From contig NZ_JAQMHX010000009.1 of NCBI RefSeq assembly GCF_028331445.1, positions 62,001-126,000 on the forward strand: a stretch of 64,000 nucleotides of DNA, in the 5' to 3' direction. The stretch is from Candidatus Phyllobacterium onerii (GTDB lineage Bacteria > Pseudomonadota > Alphaproteobacteria > Rhizobiales > Rhizobiaceae). The notes below the pieces were generated by a model. It made no database searches. It was not told where the DNA came from and saw nothing but the letters and a program-made list of their open reading frames with translations. Every line of letters starts with the position of its first letter. The first letter of the stretch is position 1. A program made the translations under genes and the position numbers. This document shows, piece by piece, positions 51,584 to 59,191 of the stretch.

Positions 51584-52378
51584 ATGAACACAAGAAGCCA
51601 ACGACCCACCGTCGCCGACATTCTCGCGCTGAAGGGTCGGCGTCAATTGACGATGCTGCGCGTGGAAACGTTGGAGGAAGCACAGGCGGCCGAACGCGCC
51701 GGCGTAGACATGCTATCTGTCCCGCCATCACTGCTTACGCCCGAGTTTCGCGACGCTGCGCCCTCGGTGTTCGCGGTGCCCGGGTTGGAGTATGGTGATT
51801 TCGTAACCGCAGAAGAGTACATCCGCGCGGCGTTGAAGGCGCTTAGGGCGGGCGGCGATGCGGTTTATTGCGCCGCAAGCCTCGCCACCGTACGGAGCAT
51901 GCGTAACGAAGGTATCCCTGTTTGCGGTCACGTAGGGCTAATCCCGTCGCAGGCGACTTGGACCGGCGGTTTCAAAGCTGTAGGGAAAACGGCCGAAAGC
52001 GCATTCGAGGTATGGCGACAGACCAAAGCGTTGGAAGATGCTGGCGCATTCGCAGCAGAAATAGAACTCGTCCCTGTTCCGATTGCGACAGCAATTTCCG
52101 AGCGCACATCGCTGTTTATGATTTCAATGGGCGCCGGCGCGGGCTGTGATGCGCAGTACCTGTTCGCGCAAGATGTTCTTGGCTCGAATCGCGGCCATTA
52201 TCCACGTCACGCCAAGGTCTATCGCAACTTCAGCGCCGAATATGACCGCCTGCAGCAGGAAAGGGTCGCAGCCTTTGCGGAGTTTGTCGCCGATGTTCAA
52301 TCGCAAGTCTATCCTGGCCCGGAACATACGGTCGGAATCCGGCAAGACGAGTTGAATCGGTTTCTAAAAGAACTTTGA
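51584..52378 (+). CDS. PanB-fold protein lacking the canonical metal and catalytic residues
   Basis: A 264-residue homologue of ketopantoate hydroxymethyltransferase. The second half matches PanB well (GIPVCGHVGLIPSQ, GGFKAVGKT, KALEDAGAFAAEIELVPVPIA, GAGAGCDAQYLFAQDVLG, YPGPEHTVG). In the first half the usual GDSLGM is VPPSLL (46-51), the ADLPF strand is AVPGLEY (64-70), VKIEGG is AVYCAAS (93-99), and about 20 residues between the first two are missing. So the Mg ligands D45, D84, E114 and K112 of E. coli PanB are absent while the histidine in CGHVGL and E161 remain. It starts one base after mocF. A different reaction is likely. Confidence 0.85.
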   Translation: MNTRSQRPTVADILALKGRRQLTMLRVETLEEAQAAERAGVDMLSVPPSLLTPEFRDAAPSVFAVPGLEYGDFVTAEEYIRAALKALRAGGDAVYCAASLATVRSMRNEGIPVCGHVGLIPSQATWTGGFKAVGKTAESAFEVWRQTKALEDAGAFAAEIELVPVPIATAISERTSLFMISMGAGAGCDAQYLFAQDVLGSNRGHYPRHAKVYRNFSAEYDRLQQERVAAFAEFVADVQSQVYPGPEHTVGIRQDELNRFLKEL

Positions 52379-52394
52379 AGCAGTTAAAGGCGTT

Positions 52395-53489
52395 TCAAGC
52401 CTCAATTTCAACATTGCCGAGTGGCTTGGAACAGCACGCGAGCACATAGCCCTCGTCGATCTCATCGTCGAGAATACCGCCATTGTGGTCCATCTCGACC
52501 TCGCCGGAAATTTTCATGACCTTGCAGGTGCCGCAGAGCCCCGATTCACAAGCCGCCGCAATGCGAATACCGGCGCCGCGTGCGGCCTTCAGGATCGTTT
52601 CGCCCGGGGCACATGCCACTTCCATGCCCGACATGGAAAAACTGACCATCGCTGATCTCTCAACGGCCTCTGTTGATATCGCATCCATCATCGGCAACAC
52701 CGGTTCGGCGGCCGGTCCGAAACTCTCTTGGTGGTAATGCGTCATGTCGAAGCCGGATGTTTCGAGCATGGTGCGGACATCGCGCATGAAGGTTTCAGGC
52801 CCACAACAGAAAATTGTTCTGTATTTGAAGTCCGGCGAAAGCAACGGCAATCGCGCCTCTTCAAAACGGCCGCGAATACCGGTCCACACCTGCCCCATCT
52901 CGTGTTCCTTTATAAGGAAGGCAAGCTTCAGGTTCGGCATGCAGCTTGTCAGATATTCAAGCTCCCTGCGAAAAATGATGTCGCTCGGCCGGCGTGCGCA
53001 GGTCACGAAATTGATGTCGCTTTGCGGGGCGCAATCGTGCATCCAGCGCGTCATCGACATCATCGGCGTGATGCCAGAACCCGCCGAGATGAACAGGTAC
53101 TTTTCGCCGGGATGCTTGCGCATGGAGAAATCGCCAAGCGGCCCGAATGCCTTCAACCGCGCACCCGGCGTCAGATGGTCGAGCATCCACCGTGCACCTA
53201 TACTGCTGTCCTGGGCTTTCACTGTCACGGCAATGGTGAATGGCCGGGACGGACTGGAGGACAATGTGAATGTGCGCAAGGCGGCTTCCGGCTGCACCGG
53301 CAATTCGAACGTCATGAACTGGCCGGGCTCATAGCGAAACCAGTTCTGATTGTCCGATTTGAACGTGAAAGTTTTCACATTGGGCGCTTCCTCGATGACC
53401 GACAGGCACTCCAGCAGATGCAGCCGATCATTCCATGGCTGCATCTGATCGAGGTGTGGATAGGTCTGAGGAAGCGTCATATTCATCAT
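52395..53489 (-). CDS. gbcB: Oxygenase reductase with C-terminal 2Fe-2S domain (GbcB-like)
   Basis: A 364-residue flavin reductase. The ferredoxin-NADP reductase module has RYEPGQFMTFELP and LRTFTLSSSP for FAD and GSGITPMMSMTRWMHD and CCGPETFM for NAD(P)H. The C-terminal plant-type ferredoxin domain has CESGLCGTCKVM and the final CC in VLACCSKP. It passes electrons to the Rieske oxygenase, with which it overlaps by four bases. GbcB of glycine betaine demethylase is the nearest named type; stachydrine or other quaternary amine systems look alike. Confidence 0.88.
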   Translation of the reverse strand: MMNMTLPQTYPHLDQMQPWNDRLHLLECLSVIEEAPNVKTFTFKSDNQNWFRYEPGQFMTFELPVQPEAALRTFTLSSSPSRPFTIAVTVKAQDSSIGARWMLDHLTPGARLKAFGPLGDFSMRKHPGEKYLFISAGSGITPMMSMTRWMHDCAPQSDINFVTCARRPSDIIFRRELEYLTSCMPNLKLAFLIKEHEMGQVWTGIRGRFEEARLPLLSPDFKYRTIFCCGPETFMRDVRTMLETSGFDMTHYHQESFGPAAEPVLPMMDAISTEAVERSAMVSFSMSGMEVACAPGETILKAARGAGIRIAAACESGLCGTCKVMKISGEVEMDHNGGILDDEIDEGYVLACCSKPLGNVEIEA

Positions 53490-54727
53490 GCTACCTTGCT
53501 GAGCTTGTTATTGCCGGAAAGCCTTGTTTCCATGGAATTGCTGTACCATTCGAGGAATTGCAGCACGCCGCCCTCGTGTTCGACCGAATATGGCCCCGGT
53601 TCATAGGCCGGCGAGCGGATACCGAATGCATTTTCTTCCACGATACGGCGGTCCTGATTGTTGGTTTCGAGCCAGACATGCGTCAGTTCTTCGAGATTGT
53701 AATCGACACCTTCAACCGCATCCTTGTGGACGAGCCACTTCGTCGTGACCTCGGTCTCGTTCGGTCCGAGCGGGAGCACGCGGAAAGAAATCGCCTGGTC
53801 GCCGAGAACATGGTTCCACGTGGTCGGGTAATGATAGAGCAGCAGCGAACCGATCTGCTGCGCGTTGACGTCATCACTAAGTTGTCTGCCGACCGCACGC
53901 TTGCCACTAATAGTATAGCTCTCGGCACCGCTGAGCAGTGGTACGCGCGTGGCGCGATACTGCCCGTCCTCTGCAATACGGAACACACTTGGGAGGCCAA
54001 CTGCCTCGCACTTGTCCCAATGCGCGACCATTTCAGGATCCTCCTTGGAGCCCTGGATTCCGGTAGCGCTTGGCGCTTCGGGGAAGGTCTTGCACAGTTC
54101 CGGGTGGTTGGCGACGCAGTGGTAGCATTCGCGATTGTTTTCCCAGACGAGCTTCCAGTTGCCTTTTTCGACAATCGAACTCTGGAATGCCACCTTGGTC
54201 TCGGTCAGGCGATGCGGCGCGAGATAGGGTTCGAGCAGTGCGCGTGTCGGGCCAAAATCCGGAGCGACCGGCGCCAGGCAAATGAAGATGTAGCCCCCCA
54301 CGCTTTCGCAATGCACCGTTTTCAGGCTGTGCTGGCTAGCATCGAAATCGTCGCCCATCTGGCGGGCGAACAACAAACGGCCGTCCAGTTCATAGGTCCA
54401 CTGATGGTAGGGGCAGACGAGCTTTGCCGCTGTACCCCTTTCAGCGGCACAAACACGCGATCCGCGATGGCGGCAGGAATTGTGGAAAGCGCGGATCTGT
54501 TTTTGGCGGTCGCGTACGATGACGACCGGATAGTCGCCAACCTGAACCGTGAAGTAGTTGCCCGGCTTGGCCACCTCGCAATCATGGCCGATGAACAGCC
54601 AATCGCGATAGAAAATATTCTCCATGTCGAGGCGGTAGTAGTCCGGATCGGAATAGAATGCCTGTTCAAGTCCGTAGCCCGGTTTCCGGTTCCTGAGATT
54701 CCGGAGCAGTTCGTTACGAATGTCCAT
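53486..54727 (-). CDS. gbcA: Rieske non-haem iron oxygenase alpha subunit (GbcA-like)
   Basis: A 413-residue oxygenase. The Rieske cluster ligands are C85, H87, C105 and H108 (SCRHRG and CPYHQW); the mononuclear iron ligands include H203 and H208 in NRECYHCVANHP and the Asp of NNQDRRIVEENAFGI. Length and motifs fit glycine betaine monooxygenase GbcA, which demethylates betaine to dimethylglycine and formaldehyde. CGAGGA precedes ATG 54727. The 405-bp upstream gap holds a cobalamin riboswitch, so this operon is probably shut off when vitamin B12 is plentiful. Confidence 0.88.
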   Translation of the reverse strand: MDIRNELLRNLRNRKPGYGLEQAFYSDPDYYRLDMENIFYRDWLFIGHDCEVAKPGNYFTVQVGDYPVVIVRDRQKQIRAFHNSCRHRGSRVCAAERGTAAKLVCPYHQWTYELDGRLLFARQMGDDFDASQHSLKTVHCESVGGYIFICLAPVAPDFGPTRALLEPYLAPHRLTETKVAFQSSIVEKGNWKLVWENNRECYHCVANHPELCKTFPEAPSATGIQGSKEDPEMVAHWDKCEAVGLPSVFRIAEDGQYRATRVPLLSGAESYTISGKRAVGRQLSDDVNAQQIGSLLLYHYPTTWNHVLGDQAISFRVLPLGPNETEVTTKWLVHKDAVEGVDYNLEELTHVWLETNNQDRRIVEENAFGIRSPAYEPGPYSVEHEGGVLQFLEWYSNSMETRLSGNNKLSKVA

Positions 54728-54827
54728 GTCGTGTCCTCGCCCTAAAAGCTGCAAAGAACTGACTGGTGGTGACGGAGAAGAACGTCCATACAGTCAACGG
54801 ATGTCGACCGCACAAAAGCATGCTCCT

Positions 54828-54846
54828 TGATCGCCCACCGCGATCA
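54828..54846 (-). promoter_or_regulatory. Hairpin downstream of the riboswitch, possible expression platform
   Basis: TGATCGC-N5-GCGATCA is a perfect seven-pair stem placed 11 bases after the end of the aptamer on the minus strand and about 100 bases before gbcA. AAGGAG follows it. Its switching role is a guess. Confidence 0.45.
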
Positions 54847-54857
54847 GTCGGTTTTGT

Positions 54858-55041
54858 CACTCGAGGCTGGTTTCCGGGCTCTGGAGTTGCCTTGTCTGGC
54901 TTCGCGACGCCTTCCCGGGGTGCACTCCCAGTGGCTGTTTTGCCGCGTTTTCCACTCCACTACCGTTGCGGGGGCAGCGCCGGGTTTTTTGACCGGCTTC
55001 CCAATTCTCCGCTCTCTCCCTGGAAAGCGGCACCTCAAGTG
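54858..55041 (-). promoter_or_regulatory. Cobalamin (B12) riboswitch upstream of gbcAB
   Basis: On the minus strand the closing stem CACTTGAGG / CCTCGAGTG (55033-55041 with 54858-54866) encloses the conserved B12 aptamer parts: GAATTGGGAAGCCGGT, the core GCTGCCCCCGCAACGGTA (54961-54978), the B12-box-like CAGCCACTGG (54928-54937), GGGAAGGC (54909-54916) and GCCCGGAAACC (54869-54879). The next gene on this strand is gbcA. Bound cobalamin normally lowers expression. Confidence 0.93.
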
Positions 55042-55132
55042 TCTCGATAAGAGCACTCGGCAGAACAAAAGAATAGGCGCGGAAACGACATCGCATTTAC
55101 GCAAGACGACACGGAAGAAATACCCCCCGAGT

Positions 55133-56410
55133 TTAAGCTTTGTACAAATACTGTTTGATCGACTCCGGCTTCATCTCGATCGAGAAACCCGGCAATGACG
55201 GCGGCATATAGGCGGCATTCTGGATGTTGCACGGATCGACGAAATGTTCATGCAGATGGTCGACATATTCGATGACTCTGCCCTCTTTCGTGCCCGACAC
55301 CGCGACATAGTCGATCATCGACAGATGCTGCACATATTCGCAAAGGCCCACACCGCCTGCATGCGGCCAAACCGGCAGATCATACTTCGCCGCGATCAGC
55401 AGCACAGCCAGCACCTCGTTGAGCCCACCCATGCGGCAAGAATCGATCTGCACCACGTCGATGGCGCCCTCGGCGATGAACTGCTTGAACATGATGCGGT
55501 TCTGGCACATCTCGCCTGTCGCAACCTTCACCGGGTGAATGGCCTGCCGAATCTTGCGATGCCCGGCAACATCGTCTGGACTCGTCGGCTCCTCGATGAA
55601 GAACGGTTTGACGAAGGCGAGCTTGCTTACCCAGTCGATAGCCTCGTTGACCTCCCACACCTGATTGGCATCGATCATGAGGATGCGGTCGTCGCCGATC
55701 ACCTCGCGGGCAATAGTCAGACGGCGGATATCATCGTCGAGATCGCGACCGACTTTCATCTTGATGTGATTGAAACCTGCGTCGATAGCCTCCTGGCAAA
55801 GGCGACGCAGCTTGTCATCCGAATAGCCAAGCCAGCCCGCCGAGGTTGTATAGCAAGGATAACCTGTCGCTTTCAGATCAGCGATCCGCTCCTGCTTGCC
55901 CTTCTCCGCCTTGCGCAGAATTTCAAGCGCCTCATCCCGTGTCAGTACATCGGTCAGATAGCGGAAATCGACAATACTGACGATCTCTTCCGGAGTCATT
56001 TCGCCGACAAGTTGCCAGACCGGTTTCCCGGCTTCCTTTGCCAGCAAGTCCCACACGGCGTTTACGACAGCACCGGTTGCGAGGTGCATCGCGCCCTTGT
56101 CCGGTCCGATCCAGCGAAGCTGGCTGTCGCCTGTGACGAAATGCCAGAAGCGACCCGGATTTTCCTTCACCCAATCCAGTTCCAGCCCGATGACGAGGTG
56201 CTTCAGCGCCTCGATCGCCATACAGACGATTTCATTGCCGCGCCCTATGGTGAAGGTCAGGCCATGGCCGGCAAGTCCATCCGCATCCGTGTCGAGCACG
56301 ACATAGGCCGCCGAATAGTCCGGATCCGGGTTCATCGCATCCGACCCATCGAGACTTTGCGACGTGGGAAACCGGATATCGAAAACGCGAAGATCGGTAA
56401 TGCGGGTCAT
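55133..56410 (-). CDS. fucD: L-fuconate dehydratase (enolase superfamily)
   Basis: A 425-residue dehydratase. Family marks are IKMKVGRDLDDDIRRL with the catalytic lysine, DANQVWEVNEA, FFIEEPTSPDD and ATGEMCQNRIMFKQ for the metal ligands, and LPVWPHAGGVGLCEYVQHL with the catalytic histidine. Sequence and length fit L-fuconate dehydratase, the ENOSF1/FucD type. It is the last gene of the sugar acid operon, separated from the dehydrogenase gene by RIME-like copy D. GGAG precedes ATG 56410. Confidence 0.9.
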   Translation of the reverse strand: MTRITDLRVFDIRFPTSQSLDGSDAMNPDPDYSAAYVVLDTDADGLAGHGLTFTIGRGNEIVCMAIEALKHLVIGLELDWVKENPGRFWHFVTGDSQLRWIGPDKGAMHLATGAVVNAVWDLLAKEAGKPVWQLVGEMTPEEIVSIVDFRYLTDVLTRDEALEILRKAEKGKQERIADLKATGYPCYTTSAGWLGYSDDKLRRLCQEAIDAGFNHIKMKVGRDLDDDIRRLTIAREVIGDDRILMIDANQVWEVNEAIDWVSKLAFVKPFFIEEPTSPDDVAGHRKIRQAIHPVKVATGEMCQNRIMFKQFIAEGAIDVVQIDSCRMGGLNEVLAVLLIAAKYDLPVWPHAGGVGLCEYVQHLSMIDYVAVSGTKEGRVIEYVDHLHEHFVDPCNIQNAAYMPPSLPGFSIEMKPESIKQYLYKA

Positions 56411-56423
56411 AATGTTACTCCAA

Positions 56424-56566
56424 TAGAGACATTTGAGAATTCAGCTTGATGAGGCAGCTGGTGTGGTTTTCGAGAACCGGAGCGCAGTGGACATTTTGGT
56501 CCATGAGCACCGGAAGCGGAGAAAATCGCATCAGATGGCCATCAGGATGGATTGGCAAAGGTCTCT
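56424..56566. repeat. RIME-like palindromic element, copy D
   Basis: Terminal arms AGAGACATTT (56424-56433) and AAAGGTCTCT (56557-56566) pair with one mismatch. The core is nearly identical to copy B. The right arm overlaps the TAG stop (56565-56567) of the minus-strand dehydrogenase gene. It sits inside the operon, before the L-fuconate dehydratase gene. Confidence 0.85.
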
Positions 56567-57299
56567 AGACGGTCCAGCCGCCATCAATGTTATATGCTTG
56601 GCCAGTCGTATAGGTCGCGGCGGCGAGATAGACGGCAAGGTCAGCGATCTCTTCCGGCAAGCCGAGACGCCCCATCGGCTGGCGCGCGATGAAAGATGCC
56701 CGCGTCGCGTCATAGTCGCCACCGGCACGCATGCGCTGTTCGAGCGACGGGCTTTCGACCGTACCCGGGCAGATGGCGTTGCAGCGAATGCCCTGGGTGA
56801 TGTAGTCGGCAGCCACAGCCTTGGTCAGGCCCAAGACGGCAGCTTTGGTCACACCATAGGCAAAGCGGTTCGGCACGCCCTTAACGCTGCTGGCGACCGA
56901 CGACATATTGACGATCGCGCCATCCTTGCGCTCGATCATACCCGGCAGAATAGCCCTGATCGTCCGGATCATGGCGCGGACATTGAGGTCCAGCGCAAAG
57001 TCCAGGTCCGCATCCGGCATTTCGAGAATGGAACCGCCGTGGACGAACCCGGCGCAATTGAACAGCACATCGATTGCACCGAGTTCGCCGATCACCTGAT
57101 TGACTTCGTCCGTCTTCAGCACGTCGAGCTTCCGCGGCTTGATCCCCGCCTCTTGCGGCAGCCCATCCAGCAGTTGCTGGTTGATATCCGTCGCGTGCAC
57201 GATTGCACCTTCGCGGGCGAACGCAAGCACCGAGGCGCGGCCAATACCCTGCCCCGCGGCTGTGATCAAAACCCGCTTGCCTTCAAGCTTACCAGTCAT
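56565..57299 (-). CDS. Short-chain dehydrogenase (2-keto-3-deoxy-L-fuconate dehydrogenase-like)
   Basis: A 244-residue SDR. The NAD loop is TAAGQGIGRASVLAF, the structural motif is NCAGFVHGG, and the catalytic set is Ser in NMSSVASS with YGVTK. Next to L-fuconate dehydratase the probable job is oxidation of 2-keto-3-deoxy-L-fuconate. GGAG precedes ATG 57299. Its stop lies within RIME-like copy D. Confidence 0.9.
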   Translation of the reverse strand: MTGKLEGKRVLITAAGQGIGRASVLAFAREGAIVHATDINQQLLDGLPQEAGIKPRKLDVLKTDEVNQVIGELGAIDVLFNCAGFVHGGSILEMPDADLDFALDLNVRAMIRTIRAILPGMIERKDGAIVNMSSVASSVKGVPNRFAYGVTKAAVLGLTKAVAADYITQGIRCNAICPGTVESPSLEQRMRAGGDYDATRASFIARQPMGRLGLPEEIADLAVYLAAATYTTGQAYNIDGGWTV

Positions 57300-57317
57300 T
57301 GCAAATCTCCAATCGCT

Positions 57318-57773
57318 TTATGTCGCCGTGCCCTTGCGCTCGGCTATGAGAATATGGTCGGCGGCAAGCACGACCTCGTCGCGTTGATTGATGACCTCGC
57401 AGCGTTCGACAACGCGTCCACTGCCGGGCCGCTTTGGATCATCATCCTTGGCGCTGATTGTTACGCGTGTGCGGATCGTATCGCCAATGAAAACCGGCCG
57501 GACGAAGCGCAGGCGATCATAGCCATAGGAAAACGCCACCGGATTGATCAGGCTTGCGGTCAGCCCGACGCCGATTGAAAAGATCATCGTGCCATGGGCA
57601 ACGCGCTGACCGAAGGGGGTGGTCTTCGCAAATTCCGCATCCATGTGATGCGGAAAGAAATCGCCCGTATGGCCGGCGTGGACCACGAAATCAGTCTCGG
57701 TAATGGTGCGTCCCGTCGTGACACGCACATGCCCGAGTTCATAGTCCTCGAAATAGATGGCTTGTTCGGACAT
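57318..57773 (-). CDS. MaoC-like hot-dog hydratase in a sugar acid operon
   Basis: A 151-residue MaoC-type protein. The hydratase 2 motif is present as [21 protein letters not shown]-like residues 27-47 with [14 protein letters not shown] after it. Relatives hydrate enoyl-CoA thioesters, so its presence among sugar acid genes is unexpected. The start codon follows directly on the TGA stop of the upstream dehydrogenase (TGAATG), with GGAG six bases before, so it is a genuine operon member. Confidence 0.87.
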   Translation of the reverse strand: MSEQAIYFEDYELGHVRVTTGRTITETDFVVHAGHTGDFFPHHMDAEFAKTTPFGQRVAHGTMIFSIGVGLTASLINPVAFSYGYDRLRFVRPVFIGDTIRTRVTISAKDDDPKRPGSGRVVERCEVINQRDEVVLAADHILIAERKGTAT

Positions 57774-58847
57774 TCAGGGCTCCGGCTTCTGTGCGAGCGG
57801 GGTCGCCGGAGTCGCACTGGATTGATAGGCCGCTTCGACCAGCGCCATGGTGTGCCATGCGTCTTCGACGGAACTGACGAGTTCCTTGTCCTCGCCGCTG
57901 GCGAAGCGTTGCAGGTTGGCCATCCTTCCAACAAAAGCGTCGGGAAACCAAGCACCCTGCAAGGGGACGCTGATCCAATCGGAACCGCCCTTCGGATAAA
58001 TCATCAATTCGTCCGGCTCACCCCGCGGATAATCGAGATTAACGCCGAGCTTCACATAGGCTGCCCCTTCGGTGCCACTGACGCGGAATTCGCAGGCCTG
58101 GAATTTGCGCCCGAATTTGTGGTCGTGATTGACCGACAGCGAGCAACGCACCTTGTTGCCGTAGTCGAGAATGGCACTCGTTCGCGTCTGCGCTACCTTG
58201 TGGTTGGGATGGCCCAGTGTCTTGGCGTGGACACCAAGCGGGTTACCAAGGATCTGCCGGATCAGGTCGATATAGTGAATCGAGTGCATGGCAATCTCGA
58301 CACGCGGCAAGCCGTTCAAGAACGGCCACAGAGACCATGGCGTGTCCAAGGCGAGCCATGCATCGAAATCGATCACTTCACCCAGCCAGCCTTGCCGGAT
58401 CGCGTCCTTAAGTGCGAGCATCATCGGAGCGAAACGCAACTGGAAATTGACCGCTGCGGTGATATTGCGCTCGCGGCAGATGCGAAGGATTTCGGAAGCT
58501 TCCGCAAGATCGCTGCCCATCGGTTTCTGAATCAACGCAAAGGAACCCTCCGGCAGGGCCTTCAGTATATCGGCATGACGTGAAGGTGGCGTAGCAAGAT
58601 CGAAGATCGCATTTTCCAAGGCTGCCGCCTCGGCAACCGAAGCATAGGCAGTCACGCCCCATTCGTCGGCCAGCTTTCTTGCCTTCGCCTGATCCGGGTC
58701 GAACAGCCCGGCAATTGGAAACCCGCCTTTTCTATAAGCTGGATAGTGCGCATCGCCGACGATGCTGCCCGCGCCGAAGGTCACGATCGGGCGTGGTTTC
58801 GCCGGAAGCGGCCAGCTCTGCTGCAAGGTTACGGGATCAAAACTCAT
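57774..58847 (-). CDS. Gfo/Idh/MocA-family dehydrogenase
   Basis: A 357-residue NAD(P)-dependent oxidoreductase: IVTFGAGSIVGDAHYPAYRKGG at the N-terminus, FALIQKPMGSDLAEASE with the catalytic lysine, and MHSIHYIDLIRQILGNPLG with the His/Asp pair. It probably oxidises a sugar of the L-fucose or L-rhamnose type at an early step of this operon. GAGGAC precedes ATG 58847. Confidence 0.88.
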   Translation of the reverse strand: MSFDPVTLQQSWPLPAKPRPIVTFGAGSIVGDAHYPAYRKGGFPIAGLFDPDQAKARKLADEWGVTAYASVAEAAALENAIFDLATPPSRHADILKALPEGSFALIQKPMGSDLAEASEILRICRERNITAAVNFQLRFAPMMLALKDAIRQGWLGEVIDFDAWLALDTPWSLWPFLNGLPRVEIAMHSIHYIDLIRQILGNPLGVHAKTLGHPNHKVAQTRTSAILDYGNKVRCSLSVNHDHKFGRKFQACEFRVSGTEGAAYVKLGVNLDYPRGEPDELMIYPKGGSDWISVPLQGAWFPDAFVGRMANLQRFASGEDKELVSSVEDAWHTMALVEAAYQSSATPATPLAQKPEP

Positions 58848-58857
58848 TACGCGGTCC

Positions 58858-59187
58858 TCAATCGAGATGGAACACTTCTTCCATCATCGCCCACCATTCA
58901 CCTTCGGCCCGCGAATCAAGCGGCTCCTGGCAAGGCATGCACACAGCCCACCATTCCTTGTTCTTCGGATTGGCAGCCATTTTTTCCATATCTGCCGCGA
59001 AATCTGTGCCATGATATTCCCATGTGCCGAACAGGATGTTCTCCGGTTCGCGCAGGAAAATCGTATAGTTGCGGATGTTGCAGCTCGAGATCAACTCGAG
59101 GATTTCCGGCCACACCGCGGCATGTAGGCGCTTGTACTCAGCGATCTTGTCGGCGTTCAGCCCGATCATCATCCCCATACGTTGCAT
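58858..59187 (-). CDS. L-rhamnose/L-fucose mutarotase family protein
   Basis: A 109-residue dimeric alpha-beta barrel protein. RMGMMIGLNADKIAEYKRLHAAVWPEIL has the catalytic His region and NYTIFLREPENILFGTWEYHG follows the RhaM pattern. It interconverts sugar anomers. GGAG precedes ATG 59187. It lies four bases after the enolase-superfamily gene. Confidence 0.92.
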   Translation of the reverse strand: MQRMGMMIGLNADKIAEYKRLHAAVWPEILELISSCNIRNYTIFLREPENILFGTWEYHGTDFAADMEKMAANPKNKEWWAVCMPCQEPLDSRAEGEWWAMMEEVFHLD

Positions 59188-59191
59188 GGTG

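Noticed and set aside
54722-54826. 35-codon leader peptide between the riboswitch and gbcA
   Set aside because: An ATG follows AAGGAG by only one base and the peptide has no recognisable leader character; the spacing is too short for normal initiation.
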